Part shown: positions 8,414-17,406 of the stretch, one piece after another
Layout: every line of letters starts with the position of its first letter
Position numbering within the stretch: the first letter of the stretch is position 1
Source: Paenibacillus aceti
Lineage (GTDB): Bacteria > Bacillota > Bacilli > Paenibacillales > Paenibacillaceae
Assembly (NCBI RefSeq): GCF_003614185.1
Contig: NZ_KZ987724.1
Coordinates: 1,837,360 to 1,901,359 of the forward strand
Direction of reading: 5' to 3'
Length of the DNA: 64,000 nucleotides
The notes under the pieces: model-generated
The model's input: only the letters and a program-made list of their open reading frames with translations
Database searches by the model: none
What the model was told of the DNA's origin: nothing
Program-made: the position numbers and the translations under genes

Positions 8414-10399
8414 CTATTCCTCATACTCCGTAAAATCGACGTTCTCTACGATCCAGCGTTTACGCGGATCAACCTTATCCCCCATCAAGGTGGATACACG
8501 CCGCTCCGCCTTAGCGGCATCGTCAATCCTCACCTGCAGCATCGTGCGGCTCTCCGGATTCATCGTCGTTTCCCACAGCTGTTCCGGATTCATTTCCCCA
8601 AGTCCTTTATAGCGCTGCAACTCGAAGTTTTTACCGAATTCCTTCAAATAATTCTGTAGCTGCTCATCGGTCCAAGCATATCGAACCGTCTCCAGCTTAC
8701 CAGAGCGCCTTGCGATCTTATACAGCGGAGGCTGGGCAATATAGACCCGGCCCGCATCGATCAGCGGCTTCATATAACGATAGAAGAACGTAAGCAGAAG
8801 CACCTGAATATGCGCTCCATCCGTATCGGCATCGGTCATAATAATGATCTTCGCATAATTGCTGTCCTCGACAGCGAATTCCGTGCCGATGCCCGCACCG
8901 ATCGCCGCAATAATCGACCGATACTCATCATTCTTCAGAATATCGGCCAGCTTGGCCTTCTCCGGATTCATCGGCTTCCCCTTCAACGGCAGAATCGCCT
9001 GATATTTAGAATCCCGGCCCTGCTTCGCCGAACCGCCAGCGGAGTCCCCTTCGACAATGAATAATTCATTGCGAGCATAATCCTTCGACTGCGCCGGAGA
9101 CAGCTTGCCGCCAAGATTCGTGCTCTCGCTGCGCTTCTTGCCGCTGCGCATCTCATCTCGCGCCTTACGGGCAGCTTCCCGCGCCTTGGAGGCTTGAACC
9201 GCCTTCTTGATCAGCACCTGAGCGATCTGCGGGTTCTCCTCCAGGAACAGCGCCATCTTCTCGGATACGACGGATTCCACCGCACCGCGCGCAGAAGCAC
9301 TACCGAGCTGATCCTTCGTCTGACCGACGAATTCCACCTCAGACATCTTCACGCTGATGATCGCCATCATCCCTTCGCGCAGATCATTACCGTCCAGATT
9401 TTTATCTTTTTCCTTCAGGATTGCAGTCTTCCTCGCATATTCGTTCATCGCGCGGGTGTACGCCGTCTTGAAGCCCGTCTCATGCGTACCGCCGCCGCGT
9501 GTTGGAATCGAGTTAACAAAGGACACCAAGGTCTCTGTGTAGCCTACATTGTATTGCAGCGCCACCTCGACCTCGATCTCATCCCGCTCCGCATAGAAAT
9601 GGACCACATCGTGCAGAACATCCTTGCCATCATTCAGAAATTCGACGAATTGACTCGCGCCGCCCTCGTAAAAAAACTCGTCGGAGCGGTCGGAACGCTC
9701 ATCCTTCAGAGTCACCTTCAGACCCGAGTTCAGAAAAGCGATTTCCTGTAAACGATCCGCGAGCGTATCATAATTAAGACCGATTCCATTCGGGAACACC
9801 CGAATATCCGGCTTGAACGTTACCTTCGTGCCGGTCTTGTTCGTATTGCCGATAATATCAAGGCCCGTCACCGGCTCCCCGACATGCTCAACTCCTTTTT
9901 TATCAACCCAATACTCGAAGCGCATACGATGTATCTTGCCATCACGGTAAATTTCCACTTCCAGCCACTCGGATAGAGCGTTCGTTACAGACGCGCCCAC
10001 ACCGTGCAGCCCTCCGGATTTCTTATAGCCAGAGCCGCCGAACTTCCCCCCGGCATGCAGGATCGTATATACCACCTGTGGGGTAGGAACACCGATCTTA
10101 TGCATCCCGGTCGGTATACCACGGCCGTTATCTACTATAGTTACAGAACCATCCTTGTTCAGTGTAATATCGATCTTGGAACAAAATTTGGCCAAATGCT
10201 CGTCGACAGCATTATCCACAATTTCCCAGACCAGATGATGAAGTCCCGACGAGCTCGTACTGCCAATATACATTCCTGGCCGTTTCCGTACTGCGACAAG
10301 CCCTTCGAGCACTTGAATGTCGTCCGCGTCGTATCCCGAAGTTTCACTTCCGGAAGTGATGCCGGAAGCTGCTTCGAATAAATCGATTTGTTCCGCCAT
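8414..10399 (-). CDS. parE: DNA topoisomerase IV subunit B
   Basis: 661 residues with the full GyrB/ParE order: GHKL ATPase (VRKRPGMYIGST, EIVDNAVDEHLA, DNGRGIPTGMH, GLHGVGASVTNALS), transducer domain, then TOPRIM (EGDSAGGSAKQGRD, ITDADTDGAHI-like MTDADTDGAHI) and the C-terminal RYKGLGEMNPEQLWETTMNP. The length and GGKFGGSGYKKSGGLHG loop match ParE of Firmicutes. It provides ATPase and DNA-gate metal binding for topoisomerase IV. GGGGGAG precedes the start. The 93-base upstream gap separates it from the ABC-2 permease and probably contains the operon promoter. Confidence 0.93.
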   Translation of the reverse strand: MAEQIDLFEAASGITSGSETSGYDADDIQVLEGLVAVRKRPGMYIGSTSSSGLHHLVWEIVDNAVDEHLAKFCSKIDITLNKDGSVTIVDNGRGIPTGMHKIGVPTPQVVYTILHAGGKFGGSGYKKSGGLHGVGASVTNALSEWLEVEIYRDGKIHRMRFEYWVDKKGVEHVGEPVTGLDIIGNTNKTGTKVTFKPDIRVFPNGIGLNYDTLADRLQEIAFLNSGLKVTLKDERSDRSDEFFYEGGASQFVEFLNDGKDVLHDVVHFYAERDEIEVEVALQYNVGYTETLVSFVNSIPTRGGGTHETGFKTAYTRAMNEYARKTAILKEKDKNLDGNDLREGMMAIISVKMSEVEFVGQTKDQLGSASARGAVESVVSEKMALFLEENPQIAQVLIKKAVQASKAREAARKARDEMRSGKKRSESTNLGGKLSPAQSKDYARNELFIVEGDSAGGSAKQGRDSKYQAILPLKGKPMNPEKAKLADILKNDEYRSIIAAIGAGIGTEFAVEDSNYAKIIIMTDADTDGAHIQVLLLTFFYRYMKPLIDAGRVYIAQPPLYKIARRSGKLETVRYAWTDEQLQNYLKEFGKNFELQRYKGLGEMNPEQLWETTMNPESRTMLQVRIDDAAKAERRVSTLMGDKVDPRKRWIVENVDFTEYEE

Positions 10400-10492
10400 T
10401 CATGCTCCCCCTTTTACTTTCGATATGTAGCCATTTGAACAACCTCTAATATACTACAAATGCAAACAAATGTTTTCTTATCCTTGTCCATT

Positions 10493-11494
10493 TTAATTCA
10501 AGATATCCTGTTTAGTAAAGACAAGGAACGAGACGATTGTAGAACAAGCTGCCCAAACCGCGAGAACAGCGAGTGAAAAGCCAAGCGTCATGCCCTCGAT
10601 CGGAGCCGGTGTTCCCGATAAATAGTTCGTAAGACCGAGATTGACCATGAACAGGTATTTGGCGCTCGTCCAGGCTGAAGCCATATTGCTGAGAATCGTG
10701 CCCGCGATCAGCGCCGCCATCATTATGACGATGCTCGCAGAGGTGCTGCGCACCAGCACGGACACCATGAACGCCAGCATTGCAACCGTGATGCCCACGA
10801 ACCAGATCAACCCCGCTTGCATACAGATATACTTCCACTGTGGAACGGCATGGACATTCGACATGTCTACCTCAGAGCCATTGAGCTGGAAGCCGCTGAA
10901 TACCGGAAGCTGAAAGCCGCCATAGCCAAAAAATAACCCGGACACCAAGTAACATACCAGCAGCGTAGATACAATGATCAGCGAGACGAACATAATTAGA
11001 GTGATCAATTTACTGAGTAATATTTTCCACCTTCGCACCGGTCGCGTCAGCAGCATCTTGATCGTTCCGGCCGTACGCTCTGAGGATACAATATCCGAGG
11101 CCACTCCCATGATCAACAGCGGAATGAACAAGGTGGAGGCATTATTCAAAAATTCGCGGGTAAAGGTTACCCCGCCCGACTGAATCGGATTTACATCATG
11201 CTCCAGATAGTATTTCATCTGCTCGATATATATTTTGCGATACTTCTTCCACTCTTCGGGGACGCGGTCGCTGCCCAAGGAATTCTGATTGTCCGTAATC
11301 GCCTGCTGGACCTCCCTGCGCCAATCGGCACCGAATTTCTCCCGCTTTGTGGTCGATTCCCGCATCTGGGCATAAGCGAACATCGGAACAAGTACGATCA
11401 GGACGAGCAGTACCACATAGAACCGCTTCTTCTTGATCATCTTAATCGTCTCATTCTTCACTAACAGCAGTAAACTATTCAACGCCTTCACCAT
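10493..11494 (-). CDS. ABC-2 type transporter permease
   Basis: 333 residues with an N-terminal transmembrane helix (about 24-42, FYVVLLVLIVLVPMFAYAQ), a long extracytoplasmic loop (about 45-130), then five hydrophobic segments (FIPLLIMGVASDIVSSE, LITLIMFVSLIIVSTLLVCYL and others). The segment IVSSERTAGTIKMLLTRPVRR is the hallmark of ABC-2 permeases of the NatB/CcmB/YxlG type. It overlaps the ATPase gene by 20 bases, so the two form one translationally coupled exporter. The substrate is unknown. There is no accessory membrane-fusion gene nearby. Confidence 0.88.
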   Translation of the reverse strand: MVKALNSLLLLVKNETIKMIKKKRFYVVLLVLIVLVPMFAYAQMRESTTKREKFGADWRREVQQAITDNQNSLGSDRVPEEWKKYRKIYIEQMKYYLEHDVNPIQSGGVTFTREFLNNASTLFIPLLIMGVASDIVSSERTAGTIKMLLTRPVRRWKILLSKLITLIMFVSLIIVSTLLVCYLVSGLFFGYGGFQLPVFSGFQLNGSEVDMSNVHAVPQWKYICMQAGLIWFVGITVAMLAFMVSVLVRSTSASIVIMMAALIAGTILSNMASAWTSAKYLFMVNLGLTNYLSGTPAPIEGMTLGFSLAVLAVWAACSTIVSFLVFTKQDILN

Positions 11495-12449
11495 CCGTCA
11501 TCTCAAGGAACAATTGTTCCAGTGTAGGGATTATCTTCTGAACTGAGCGGACCTGTAATCCAGAGTTTACTAGGCGAGGCACAATATCAGCGACGGCATC
11601 CGCCTGCATCTGCGTTACGATCGCCCTGCTGCCAAAACCGGCGATAATCGCATCGTCCAGCACCTCATCCGCATTCCTGATTATACTTATTCCCAATTCT
11701 TGCAGCATTTCTTCGCCTGCAGAGGAGGGTTCAAGCTCCCAGACCACATACCCTTTGCTGGTATCGATCAGTTCATTCACAGCTCCTACCGCAAGCACCC
11801 GGCCACGGCTAATAATTGCGACACGGTCGCATAGGACTTGAATTTCGCTGAGCAGATGGCTGGAGACGAACACTGCCAGTCCTTCCTTCGCCAAACGGCG
11901 GATGAAGCTGCGCATCTCCTTGATTCCCTTCGGGTCAAGCCCGTTCGTCGGTTCATCGAGAATCAGCAGCTTAGGTCTGCCGAGCAGAGCCTGAGCGATT
12001 CCAAGACGCTGCCGCATTCCTAGCGAATACGTCCGCACTCGATCATGGATGCGCTGGTCGAGACCGACCAGATCCACGACCTCCTGAAGCCGCCCGGCAT
12101 CAATCCCGGGCATCATCCGCGCGAATTGCTCCAGATTCTCCCATCCGGTCAGATACGTGTACACTTCCGGGTTCTCCACGATCGATCCCACTAGGCCGAG
12201 CGCCAGCTCCGGCTGCTTCTGCACATCGTATCCGCATATCGACACCTGTCCTTCCGTCGGCCGGATCAGATCGACCAGCATGCGGATCGTCGTCGTCTTC
12301 CCCGCTCCATTCGGGCCGAGGAAGCCGAAGATTTCCCCGGCTCGCACTTCGAACGAGACATCCTGGACAATCCAGCGCTTGCCGATCCGTTTCTTCAGAT
12401 GCTCCACCGACAGAATAATTTCATCATTTACCTGAGTTCCATGATGCAT
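11475..12449 (-). CDS. ABC transporter ATP-binding protein
   Basis: 324 residues. Walker A is GPNGAGKTT (about 43-51), the signature is YSLGMRQRLGIAQALL, Walker B with its catalytic glutamate is LLILDEPTNGLD, and the H-loop is VFVSSHLL. The C-terminal 90 residues are an extra regulatory or dimerising tail common in BcrA/NatA-type ATPases. AAGGAGGAG stands 10 bases before the ATG. It drives the permease encoded by the overlapping downstream gene. Multidrug or peptide-antibiotic self-protection exporters share this architecture, but no peptide gene is nearby. Confidence 0.9.
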   Translation of the reverse strand: MHHGTQVNDEIILSVEHLKKRIGKRWIVQDVSFEVRAGEIFGFLGPNGAGKTTTIRMLVDLIRPTEGQVSICGYDVQKQPELALGLVGSIVENPEVYTYLTGWENLEQFARMMPGIDAGRLQEVVDLVGLDQRIHDRVRTYSLGMRQRLGIAQALLGRPKLLILDEPTNGLDPKGIKEMRSFIRRLAKEGLAVFVSSHLLSEIQVLCDRVAIISRGRVLAVGAVNELIDTSKGYVVWELEPSSAGEEMLQELGISIIRNADEVLDDAIIAGFGSRAIVTQMQADAVADIVPRLVNSGLQVRSVQKIIPTLEQLFLEMTDGEGVE

Positions 12450-12471
12450 CGCTTATCTTCTCCTCCTTAGC

Positions 12472-13278
12472 CTAGTTCAGCGCGATGCTCTGCACAATCC
12501 GCTCTGCAATCATCTGATAGCCCTCGCCATTCGGGTGGAAGTGGTCACCGGATAAATAACGGTCCAGGTTATTCGTAAACAAATCATAGGTAGGGACGAC
12601 AATCGTACCTTGGTATTGATTCATTGTGTCCAATACATTCGTGTTCCAATGGGCAACAGCGCGGTCCCCGGCCTCTCTCATATCCTTCAGATCAGCAAAA
12701 GGATTATACAATCCAACATATACCAGTTGGGCATCCGGATTGATCTCCCTTAATTTCTTGACGATTTGCTTGAAATTCTCTCCTGATGCCGCCACCGCTG
12801 CATCCATCTCCGCCGCACTCGGAAGCTCCCCGCTGTTCTTATAGCCGTGCGCCCCGGCGAACAGATCATTGCCGCCGATGGACAGAATAATGATTCCGGC
12901 CTGCTTGAGGCCATATTGAACCCCCGATTCATCCAGCATAGGCAGTAGCGCTTTCGTCGTCAGTCCATTGATGCCAAGATTATTGATTAACTGGGACTCC
13001 TTGTCCTTTTTCGTTAATAGCTCTACCGTCCTGCGGGCAAAGCCCTTGCCAGTATCATCGCCAGTGCCCTTGGCGAGCGAATCACCGATCGCGGTCAAAT
13101 CATAAGGCGCCGCCGCTGCAACAGACATTTGCACACCGGTCTCGGGCTTGGCCTTGCTCGCCTGGTTTGCGGGAACCGTCATATCATAGACGGCATATAA
13201 GAAACCCAAGATAAGCAGCAGTGTTGACACCGCCGAGAGCAGGCCGGTGATGCGCCATATTCGCGACGATTTATTCAT
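12472..13278 (-). CDS. SGNH/GDSL-type esterase, secreted or membrane-anchored
   Basis: 268 residues. An N-terminal hydrophobic segment (about 10-30, ITGLLSAVSTLLLILGFLYAVYD) acts as a signal or anchor. The SGNH blocks follow: block I AIGDSLAKGTGD (nucleophile Ser), block III SIGGNDLF (Gly/Asn oxyanion hole), and block V DHFHPNGEGYQMIA (catalytic Asp and His). This is the lysophospholipase-like GDSL family found in Bacillus YpmR. It lies 22 bases upstream of the ABC ATPase gene, so the three may be one operon. AGGAGG precedes the start. Confidence 0.9.
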   Translation of the reverse strand: MNKSSRIWRITGLLSAVSTLLLILGFLYAVYDMTVPANQASKAKPETGVQMSVAAAAPYDLTAIGDSLAKGTGDDTGKGFARRTVELLTKKDKESQLINNLGINGLTTKALLPMLDESGVQYGLKQAGIIILSIGGNDLFAGAHGYKNSGELPSAAEMDAAVAASGENFKQIVKKLREINPDAQLVYVGLYNPFADLKDMREAGDRAVAHWNTNVLDTMNQYQGTIVVPTYDLFTNNLDRYLSGDHFHPNGEGYQMIAERIVQSIALN

Positions 13279-13394
13279 GATCGTATCCTCCTGTGTATGC
13301 CTGAATCTGTGTATCCTGAATCCAGGATCCCATCCCTTAATAATCTAACCAACTTATGTAAGATCTGTACATGCCAGTGACGGAAACCAGATCA

Positions 13395-13578
13395 TAAATG
13401 CAAATATACAACTATTTTCGGGCTATAAGCCCCCATCCGAGGATATAGCTGCTTTTATACAACTACCCGGACGGATTTTCCGCCAATTTCGAGTTTAACC
13501 AGGAATTAGTTGTACTTACGCATCTATTTTCTTGTTAGATCCCCTGTTACCGGCAAATAAGTGTTTTTCAGCAACTAT
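13395..13578. repeat. Family A quartet element, copy 2 (inverted)
   Basis: Units start at 13395, 13446, 13507 and 13558 (51, 61 and 51 bp). Read on the minus strand, the unit with GTTGTATAAAAGCAGCTATA follows a GAAAATCCGTCCGG block exactly as in copy 1, so this copy is inverted. It fills the spacer 13279-13692 upstream of the SGNH gene; apart from this and the terminator at 13645-13671 nothing else is visible there. Confidence 0.85.
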
Positions 13579-13644
13579 CTATAAACATAAAACTTCCTGA
13601 ACAAAGATGCAAATTCCATTCCCAATAAAATTCCAATTGGCAAA

Positions 13645-13671
13645 CAAAAAGCCCGGGAATCTGTCCCAGGC
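13645..13671 (-). terminator. Terminator behind the PspA-like gene
   Basis: Minus-strand GCCTGGGA and TCCCGGGC pair across a 5-base loop and run into TTTTTG, about 20 bases after the stop of the 106-residue gene. Confidence 0.75.
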
Positions 13672-13692
13672 AATCCGTTCCAAAAATGAAAT

Positions 13693-14013
13693 TTAAAGTT
13701 CCCCCTTCATCCCTTCCAATATAGCAGAGATCCTGCGGCGAAGCTCATCGACTGCCGCCTTATTCAGCTCATAGTTCTCCCGATACTGCTTCATTACGGC
13801 CTCAGCACTCTTCTTCTCGGACAGCGCGCGGAGAGCGAACTCTTCATTATGAGCCATGGCCGCCATTCGGGCCTGACGGATACGCCGGTTGACGAAGGCC
13901 TGCTGTTCTGCGAAGAGCCGCTTGAATTTCCGCTCCTGAGCGCTACGCTCCGCAAGCTCCCTCTCCATCTCGTCCAGCTCAGTCTGTAGCACATCGATAT
14001 ATTCTAATGCCAT
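13693..14013 (-). CDS. Short PspA/IM30-like coiled-coil protein
   Basis: 106 residues, almost entirely charged alpha-helix with heptad periodicity, no signal and no membrane segment. The pattern YIDVLQTELDEMERELAE, then about 30 residues on ARMAAMAHNEEFALRALSEKKSAEAVMKQYREN, follows the central hairpin of PspA/LiaH proteins, where a helix ends in ALQAGNExxARxxLxxK. It lacks the N-terminal amphipathic helix and the distal helices, so it is not a full PspA (about 220 residues). A cytoplasmic scaffold or membrane-stress role is only a guess. It is monocistronic with good GGGAGG and terminator. Confidence 0.65.
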   Translation of the reverse strand: MALEYIDVLQTELDEMERELAERSAQERKFKRLFAEQQAFVNRRIRQARMAAMAHNEEFALRALSEKKSAEAVMKQYRENYELNKAAVDELRRRISAILEGMKGEL

Positions 14014-14084
14014 TCAACAGTTCCTCCCTGCCATAATTTATTTCTGTACTGATATGTATGCATCATCGCAGCGTTAGATGGCAG

Positions 14085-14117
14085 TAAAAAAGAGCCACGG
14101 TCTTCCACCATAGCTCT
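14085..14117 (-). terminator. Terminator behind the CAP-domain gene
   Basis: Minus-strand AGAGCTATGG pairs with CCGTGGCTCT (two G-U pairs) and is followed by TTTTTTAC, about 30 bases after the stop. Confidence 0.75.
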
Positions 14118-14144
14118 TCTGTCTTCATATTCATATTGAGGGGA

Positions 14145-14660
14145 CTACTTGCCGATAAACTCTTGCACCCAATAGCCGTTATAATAGCCTACGCCGATCA
14201 ATTTGTATTTGGGATTGAGGATATTGGCACGATGACCGGGGCTGTCCATCCAATCTTCAACAGCCTCTTCCGCCGAGCGCTGTCCCTTGGCGATATTCTC
14301 ACCGGCGTAGAGATAAGTGATGTTATAAGCATCCATCATGTCGAATGGGGAGCCATATGTCGGCGAAGTATGCTCAAAATAATGGTTTCGATACATATCG
14401 ACTGCCTTATCCTTAGCCATCTTCGTTAAATTCGTGTGGACGATCAAGGGTTCCAGACCAGCCGCAGCCCGTTCTTTATTCACAAGCGCGACCACCTGGG
14501 CCGCTCGTTCCGCTTGAACCTGCGCGAATACCGCAGCCATGCTTTTTCCGGCCGCAGCAGCGCTCACCGTCTCATAACCAGCAGGTACTACCGCTAATGA
14601 TGCTGCCAGTACGGAGAATATCAAGCCCATTTTCGCAACCTTCAGCTTCATTTTTTTCAA
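14145..14660 (-). CDS. Secreted CAP (SCP/PR1) domain protein
   Basis: 171 residues. The signal peptide runs to about residue 35 (basic MKKMKLKVAK, then LIFSVLAASLAVVPA, AXA-type SAAAA). The CAP domain follows: VNKERAAAGLEPLIVHTNLTKMAKDKAVDM, YFEHTSPTYGSPFDMM, GENIAKGQRSAEEAVEDWMDSPGHRANILNPKYKLIGVGY. These are the helices and the His/Glu cavity of the YkwD family. Start is TTG, eight bases after GGAGGGG. Length is near the minimal domain, without LysM or SLH anchors, so it should be released. Bacterial CAP proteins have no settled activity; monocistronic. Confidence 0.9.
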   Translation of the reverse strand: MKKMKLKVAKMGLIFSVLAASLAVVPAGYETVSAAAAGKSMAAVFAQVQAERAAQVVALVNKERAAAGLEPLIVHTNLTKMAKDKAVDMYRNHYFEHTSPTYGSPFDMMDAYNITYLYAGENIAKGQRSAEEAVEDWMDSPGHRANILNPKYKLIGVGYYNGYWVQEFIGK

Positions 14661-14910
14661 TGATACATCCCCTCCTCAGCAGGTTAATCTTCTCTGGAAA
14701 ATAGTCTCTTTTATTCTAACATGCCTGCCCGTCACTTGCATGGGAATATGTTGGAAAAAATCGCGAACTTTGCCGCATATTCCCGCATCCTCTGTCTATG
14801 AACCTACTAGCCCTCCTGCAAGCTCATAAATTACTAGGATCAGCTTCTTATTACGACCTTAGTCTAGTTTAATTTCCGCCTTCGGACCATTTCGCTATTC
14901 CACGTGAACG

Positions 14911-14924
14911 ATTACCATGGTAAT
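14911..14924. promoter_or_regulatory. 14-bp perfect palindrome upstream of the papain-fold gene
   Basis: ATTACCATGGTAAT is fully self-complementary and lies about 60 bases before the start of the gene at 14986. Operator function is inferred from symmetry and position only. Nothing else is recognisable in 14661-14985. Confidence 0.35.
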
Positions 14925-14985
14925 ATCAAATGGAAACCTCATTTGTAAATACCTAACTTATCAATTAGAAAATGGCGGTTGAAAA

Positions 14986-15576
14986 ATGATGAATAACACG
15001 AAACAAATCTACATTCTATTAAGTAACCCAAAGACAATCATTACGAAAATGATCGGTGTATATACGAAAGCTCCTTTTAACCACGCTTCTATAGCTTTTG
15101 ACCCGCAATTGCGAGAAATGTACAGCTTCGGCAGGAAGCATCCTATGATTCCTCTGATCGGAGGATTTGTAAAGGAAGATATCTATTCGGGAATATTTGA
15201 ACGTGCTACATGCGCGGTATATAGCTGCACCGTCAGCGAAGCAACCTACAATAAAATGAGGAATTATGTCCGTAAGTTTGAAGAGAATAGCGAGCTATAC
15301 AGCTATAATTTTCTCGGTTGTCTGGGCGTCATGCTCAATATGGAATTCGGACGGAGAAACTCTTACTTCTGCTCACAATTTGTGAGCGCTGTCTTCGAGA
15401 TAGCAGGGCTTCAGCTTTGCGGCAAATCAGCGGCACTAACGACGCCGGATGACCTGTCCACCTGCTCTATGCTCAAGCTAGTCTTCCGCGGCTCGCTTGT
15501 CACCTACCGAAAGACCTGCTATGAACAGCCCGATAGATCTGCTCTAGAGCCCTCACATCTATATGCGGCCAATTGA
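14986..15576 (+). CDS. Permuted papain-fold (NlpC/P60-superfamily, YiiX/DUF830-like) protein
   Basis: 196 residues, no signal peptide. FNHASIAFDPQ (about residue 29) and NSYFCSQFVSAVFEIAG (about 124-140) give the His and Cys arrangement of circularly permuted NlpC/P60 enzymes, in which the His precedes the Cys. These act as cysteine hydrolases or acyltransferases; the substrate is unknown here. The N terminus (IYILLSNPKTIITKMIGVYT) suits a cytoplasmic protein. The C-terminal 30 residues are unremarkable. GGCGG-type weak ribosome site; flanked by a terminator and convergent with the GNAT gene. Confidence 0.7.
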   Translation: MMNNTKQIYILLSNPKTIITKMIGVYTKAPFNHASIAFDPQLREMYSFGRKHPMIPLIGGFVKEDIYSGIFERATCAVYSCTVSEATYNKMRNYVRKFEENSELYSYNFLGCLGVMLNMEFGRRNSYFCSQFVSAVFEIAGLQLCGKSAALTTPDDLSTCSMLKLVFRGSLVTYRKTCYEQPDRSALEPSHLYAAN

Positions 15577-15590
15577 TATCATCGACAAAT

Positions 15591-15620
15591 AACCCGGCTC
15601 TTACCTGAGCCGGGTTTCAT
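15591..15620 (+). terminator. Terminator after the papain-fold gene
   Basis: AACCCGGCTC (15591-15600) pairs perfectly with GAGCCGGGTT (15607-15616), followed by a short T-rich stretch. It may serve the convergent GNAT gene too. Confidence 0.7.
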
Positions 15621-15646
15621 TATGCTTGCACATAGCTAGTTTATTA

Positions 15647-16111
15647 TTATAATGTCTTGCTAAGTCTGCGATACCCGGAACATATGAAGCCCATACGTTC
15701 GTAGAATGATTTGGCAGACAGGCTGTTCTCACCCATGATGGACAGGAACAATTGGGAACTACCGCGATCCTTAGACCAGGATTCCGCTTCAGACATAAGC
15801 CGTTTACCGATTCCATTGCTTCGATGATTCTCATCTACGATCATCGCGATGATCTGGGTAATAGGTCGGTTCATATCATGCGTCTGATACTGCTTCAAGA
15901 AGATCGTACCGCGTACCACTCCATCCACCTCAGCTACCAAGCTATGATGCTGTTGATTGTTCTCCAACATACGCAGGCGCTCTTTGAGCACACTAAATGT
16001 TGTTGGATAACGAAGCTGTCGCATCAGCGGAAGCAAATGATGAACATCGTCAATGCAACCCTTCCGAATGATTAACGCAGGAGCACACACCTGACTACTC
16101 AATTTGACCAT
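15647..16111 (-). CDS. GNAT-family N-acetyltransferase
   Basis: 154 residues. The acetyl-CoA-binding motif A is complete: IAMIVDENHRSNGIGKRLMSEAESWSKDRG, matching V-x-x-x-x-R/Q-x-x-G-x-G/A. SAKSFYERMGFICSGYRR gives the C-terminal motif B. The acceptor substrate cannot be told. The start overlaps the purT stop by 13 bases with AAAGGTGG in front, so it is the second gene of a purT unit, although no functional link is apparent. Confidence 0.88.
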   Translation of the reverse strand: MVKLSSQVCAPALIIRKGCIDDVHHLLPLMRQLRYPTTFSVLKERLRMLENNQQHHSLVAEVDGVVRGTIFLKQYQTHDMNRPITQIIAMIVDENHRSNGIGKRLMSEAESWSKDRGSSQLFLSIMGENSLSAKSFYERMGFICSGYRRLSKTL

Positions 16112-17280
16112 ACCACCTTTAATAGACTTGCCGCTTGTTTGGCGCGGCTGCGGGCCGTTTCAACATCCTCTGCTGTGCTCAGGGCAACAGCCATACGTCT
16201 TCCCGGCTTGCTGAGCGGTTTACCGAATACTCGAATTTGGGTTCTCGGTAAAGCGAGCGCTTTCTCCATTCCTGCGATTTGGAAATCCTCACCTTCCCGG
16301 TCTGACTTCAACGTCGCCGATGCACCCGGCGCCAAGAGCTGAACTGCGGGAATCGGAAATCCGAGAATCGCCCGAACATGAAGCGCAAATTCTGACAGAT
16401 CCTGCGTTACCATCGTCACCATTCCCGTATCATGCGGTCTAGGCGACACTTCACTAAAGATTATGCCATTCTCTGTCACGAATAATTCTACACCAAATAG
16501 CCCATATCCGCCAAGCGCATCTGTCATTTTTTGTGCAATTTCCTGCGCTTCCAGAAGCTGAGCTTCATTCAAGAAATGAGGCTGCCAGGATTCAACATAG
16601 TCTCCATCCTTCTGAATATGCCCGATGGGCGGACAAAATAGAGTTCCGGACGCACAGCGGACGGTTAACATCGTAATTTCGCTAGTAAAAGGCACAAAAG
16701 CCTCGACAATAACGCGCATCTTCTTGGCACGCGCGCCTTCAAGCGCGGCATTCCAGCATGCCTCGACATCCTCCGCCCGGCGGCAGACGCTCTGTCCCTT
16801 CCCGGATGAGCTCATCAGCGGTTTAATCACGCAAGGGACACCGATCTCGGCGACAGCGGTCTGCAGTTGCTCCAGACTGTCGGCAAATTGATATCTCGCC
16901 GTCGGCAAGCCAAGCTCCTCAGCTGCCAATCTGCGAATTCCCTCGCGATCCATCGTCAGTAGAGCGGCTCTTGCGGTTGGAATCACCTTATAGCCCTGCT
17001 GCTCCAGCTCCACCAGCACAGGGGTTGCGATCGCCTCGATCTCCGGGACAATCAGATCCGGTCCGACTTGCACGATCAATGATCTAAGCGCTTCTCCATC
17101 CAGCATATCAAGCACATAAGATTCATGAGCAACCCCCATGGCAGGAGCATGGTCATACCTGTCAACGACGATCGTACGAACGCCGAGACGCTGCGCCTCA
17201 ATGACTACTTCCTTGCCCAATTCTCCTCCGCCAAGCAGCATGATGCTCTTGGCATGTTTAGATACTGGCGCACCCCACAT
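16099..17280 (-). CDS. purT: Formate-dependent phosphoribosylglycinamide formyltransferase
   Basis: 393 residues, the expected PurT length. N-terminal pre-ATP-grasp domain with IMLLGGGELGKEVVIEAQRLG; ATP-grasp domain with VIKPLMSSSGKGQSVCR, VEAFVPFTSEITMLTVR and the metal-site GVELFVTENGIIFSEVSPRPHDTGMVT. The C-terminal FGKPLSKPGRRMAVALS is diagnostic. It makes formyl-GAR from GAR, formate and ATP in purine synthesis without tetrahydrofolate. It stands apart from other pur genes, as in Bacillus subtilis. A GGGGGG-type ribosome site lies about 12 bases before the ATG. Confidence 0.93.
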   Translation of the reverse strand: MWGAPVSKHAKSIMLLGGGELGKEVVIEAQRLGVRTIVVDRYDHAPAMGVAHESYVLDMLDGEALRSLIVQVGPDLIVPEIEAIATPVLVELEQQGYKVIPTARAALLTMDREGIRRLAAEELGLPTARYQFADSLEQLQTAVAEIGVPCVIKPLMSSSGKGQSVCRRAEDVEACWNAALEGARAKKMRVIVEAFVPFTSEITMLTVRCASGTLFCPPIGHIQKDGDYVESWQPHFLNEAQLLEAQEIAQKMTDALGGYGLFGVELFVTENGIIFSEVSPRPHDTGMVTMVTQDLSEFALHVRAILGFPIPAVQLLAPGASATLKSDREGEDFQIAGMEKALALPRTQIRVFGKPLSKPGRRMAVALSTAEDVETARSRAKQAASLLKVVWSN

Positions 17281-17406
17281 GAGTCCAGAATCCCCCCTGA
17301 AAATTTGAAAGTTATTATTACCATTCTATTTTCAGGTTTTCAAACTCATAATGCAATAGCTAGAGCCGTAGTCCAGGTATGATTTTTGAATAAGTTCGAC
17401 AAATTT

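Noticed and set aside
5965-10399. gyrA/gyrB instead of parC/parE
   Set aside because: Sequence features around the active tyrosine, the ParE-type loop and the B-then-A operon without recF/dnaN favour topoisomerase IV.
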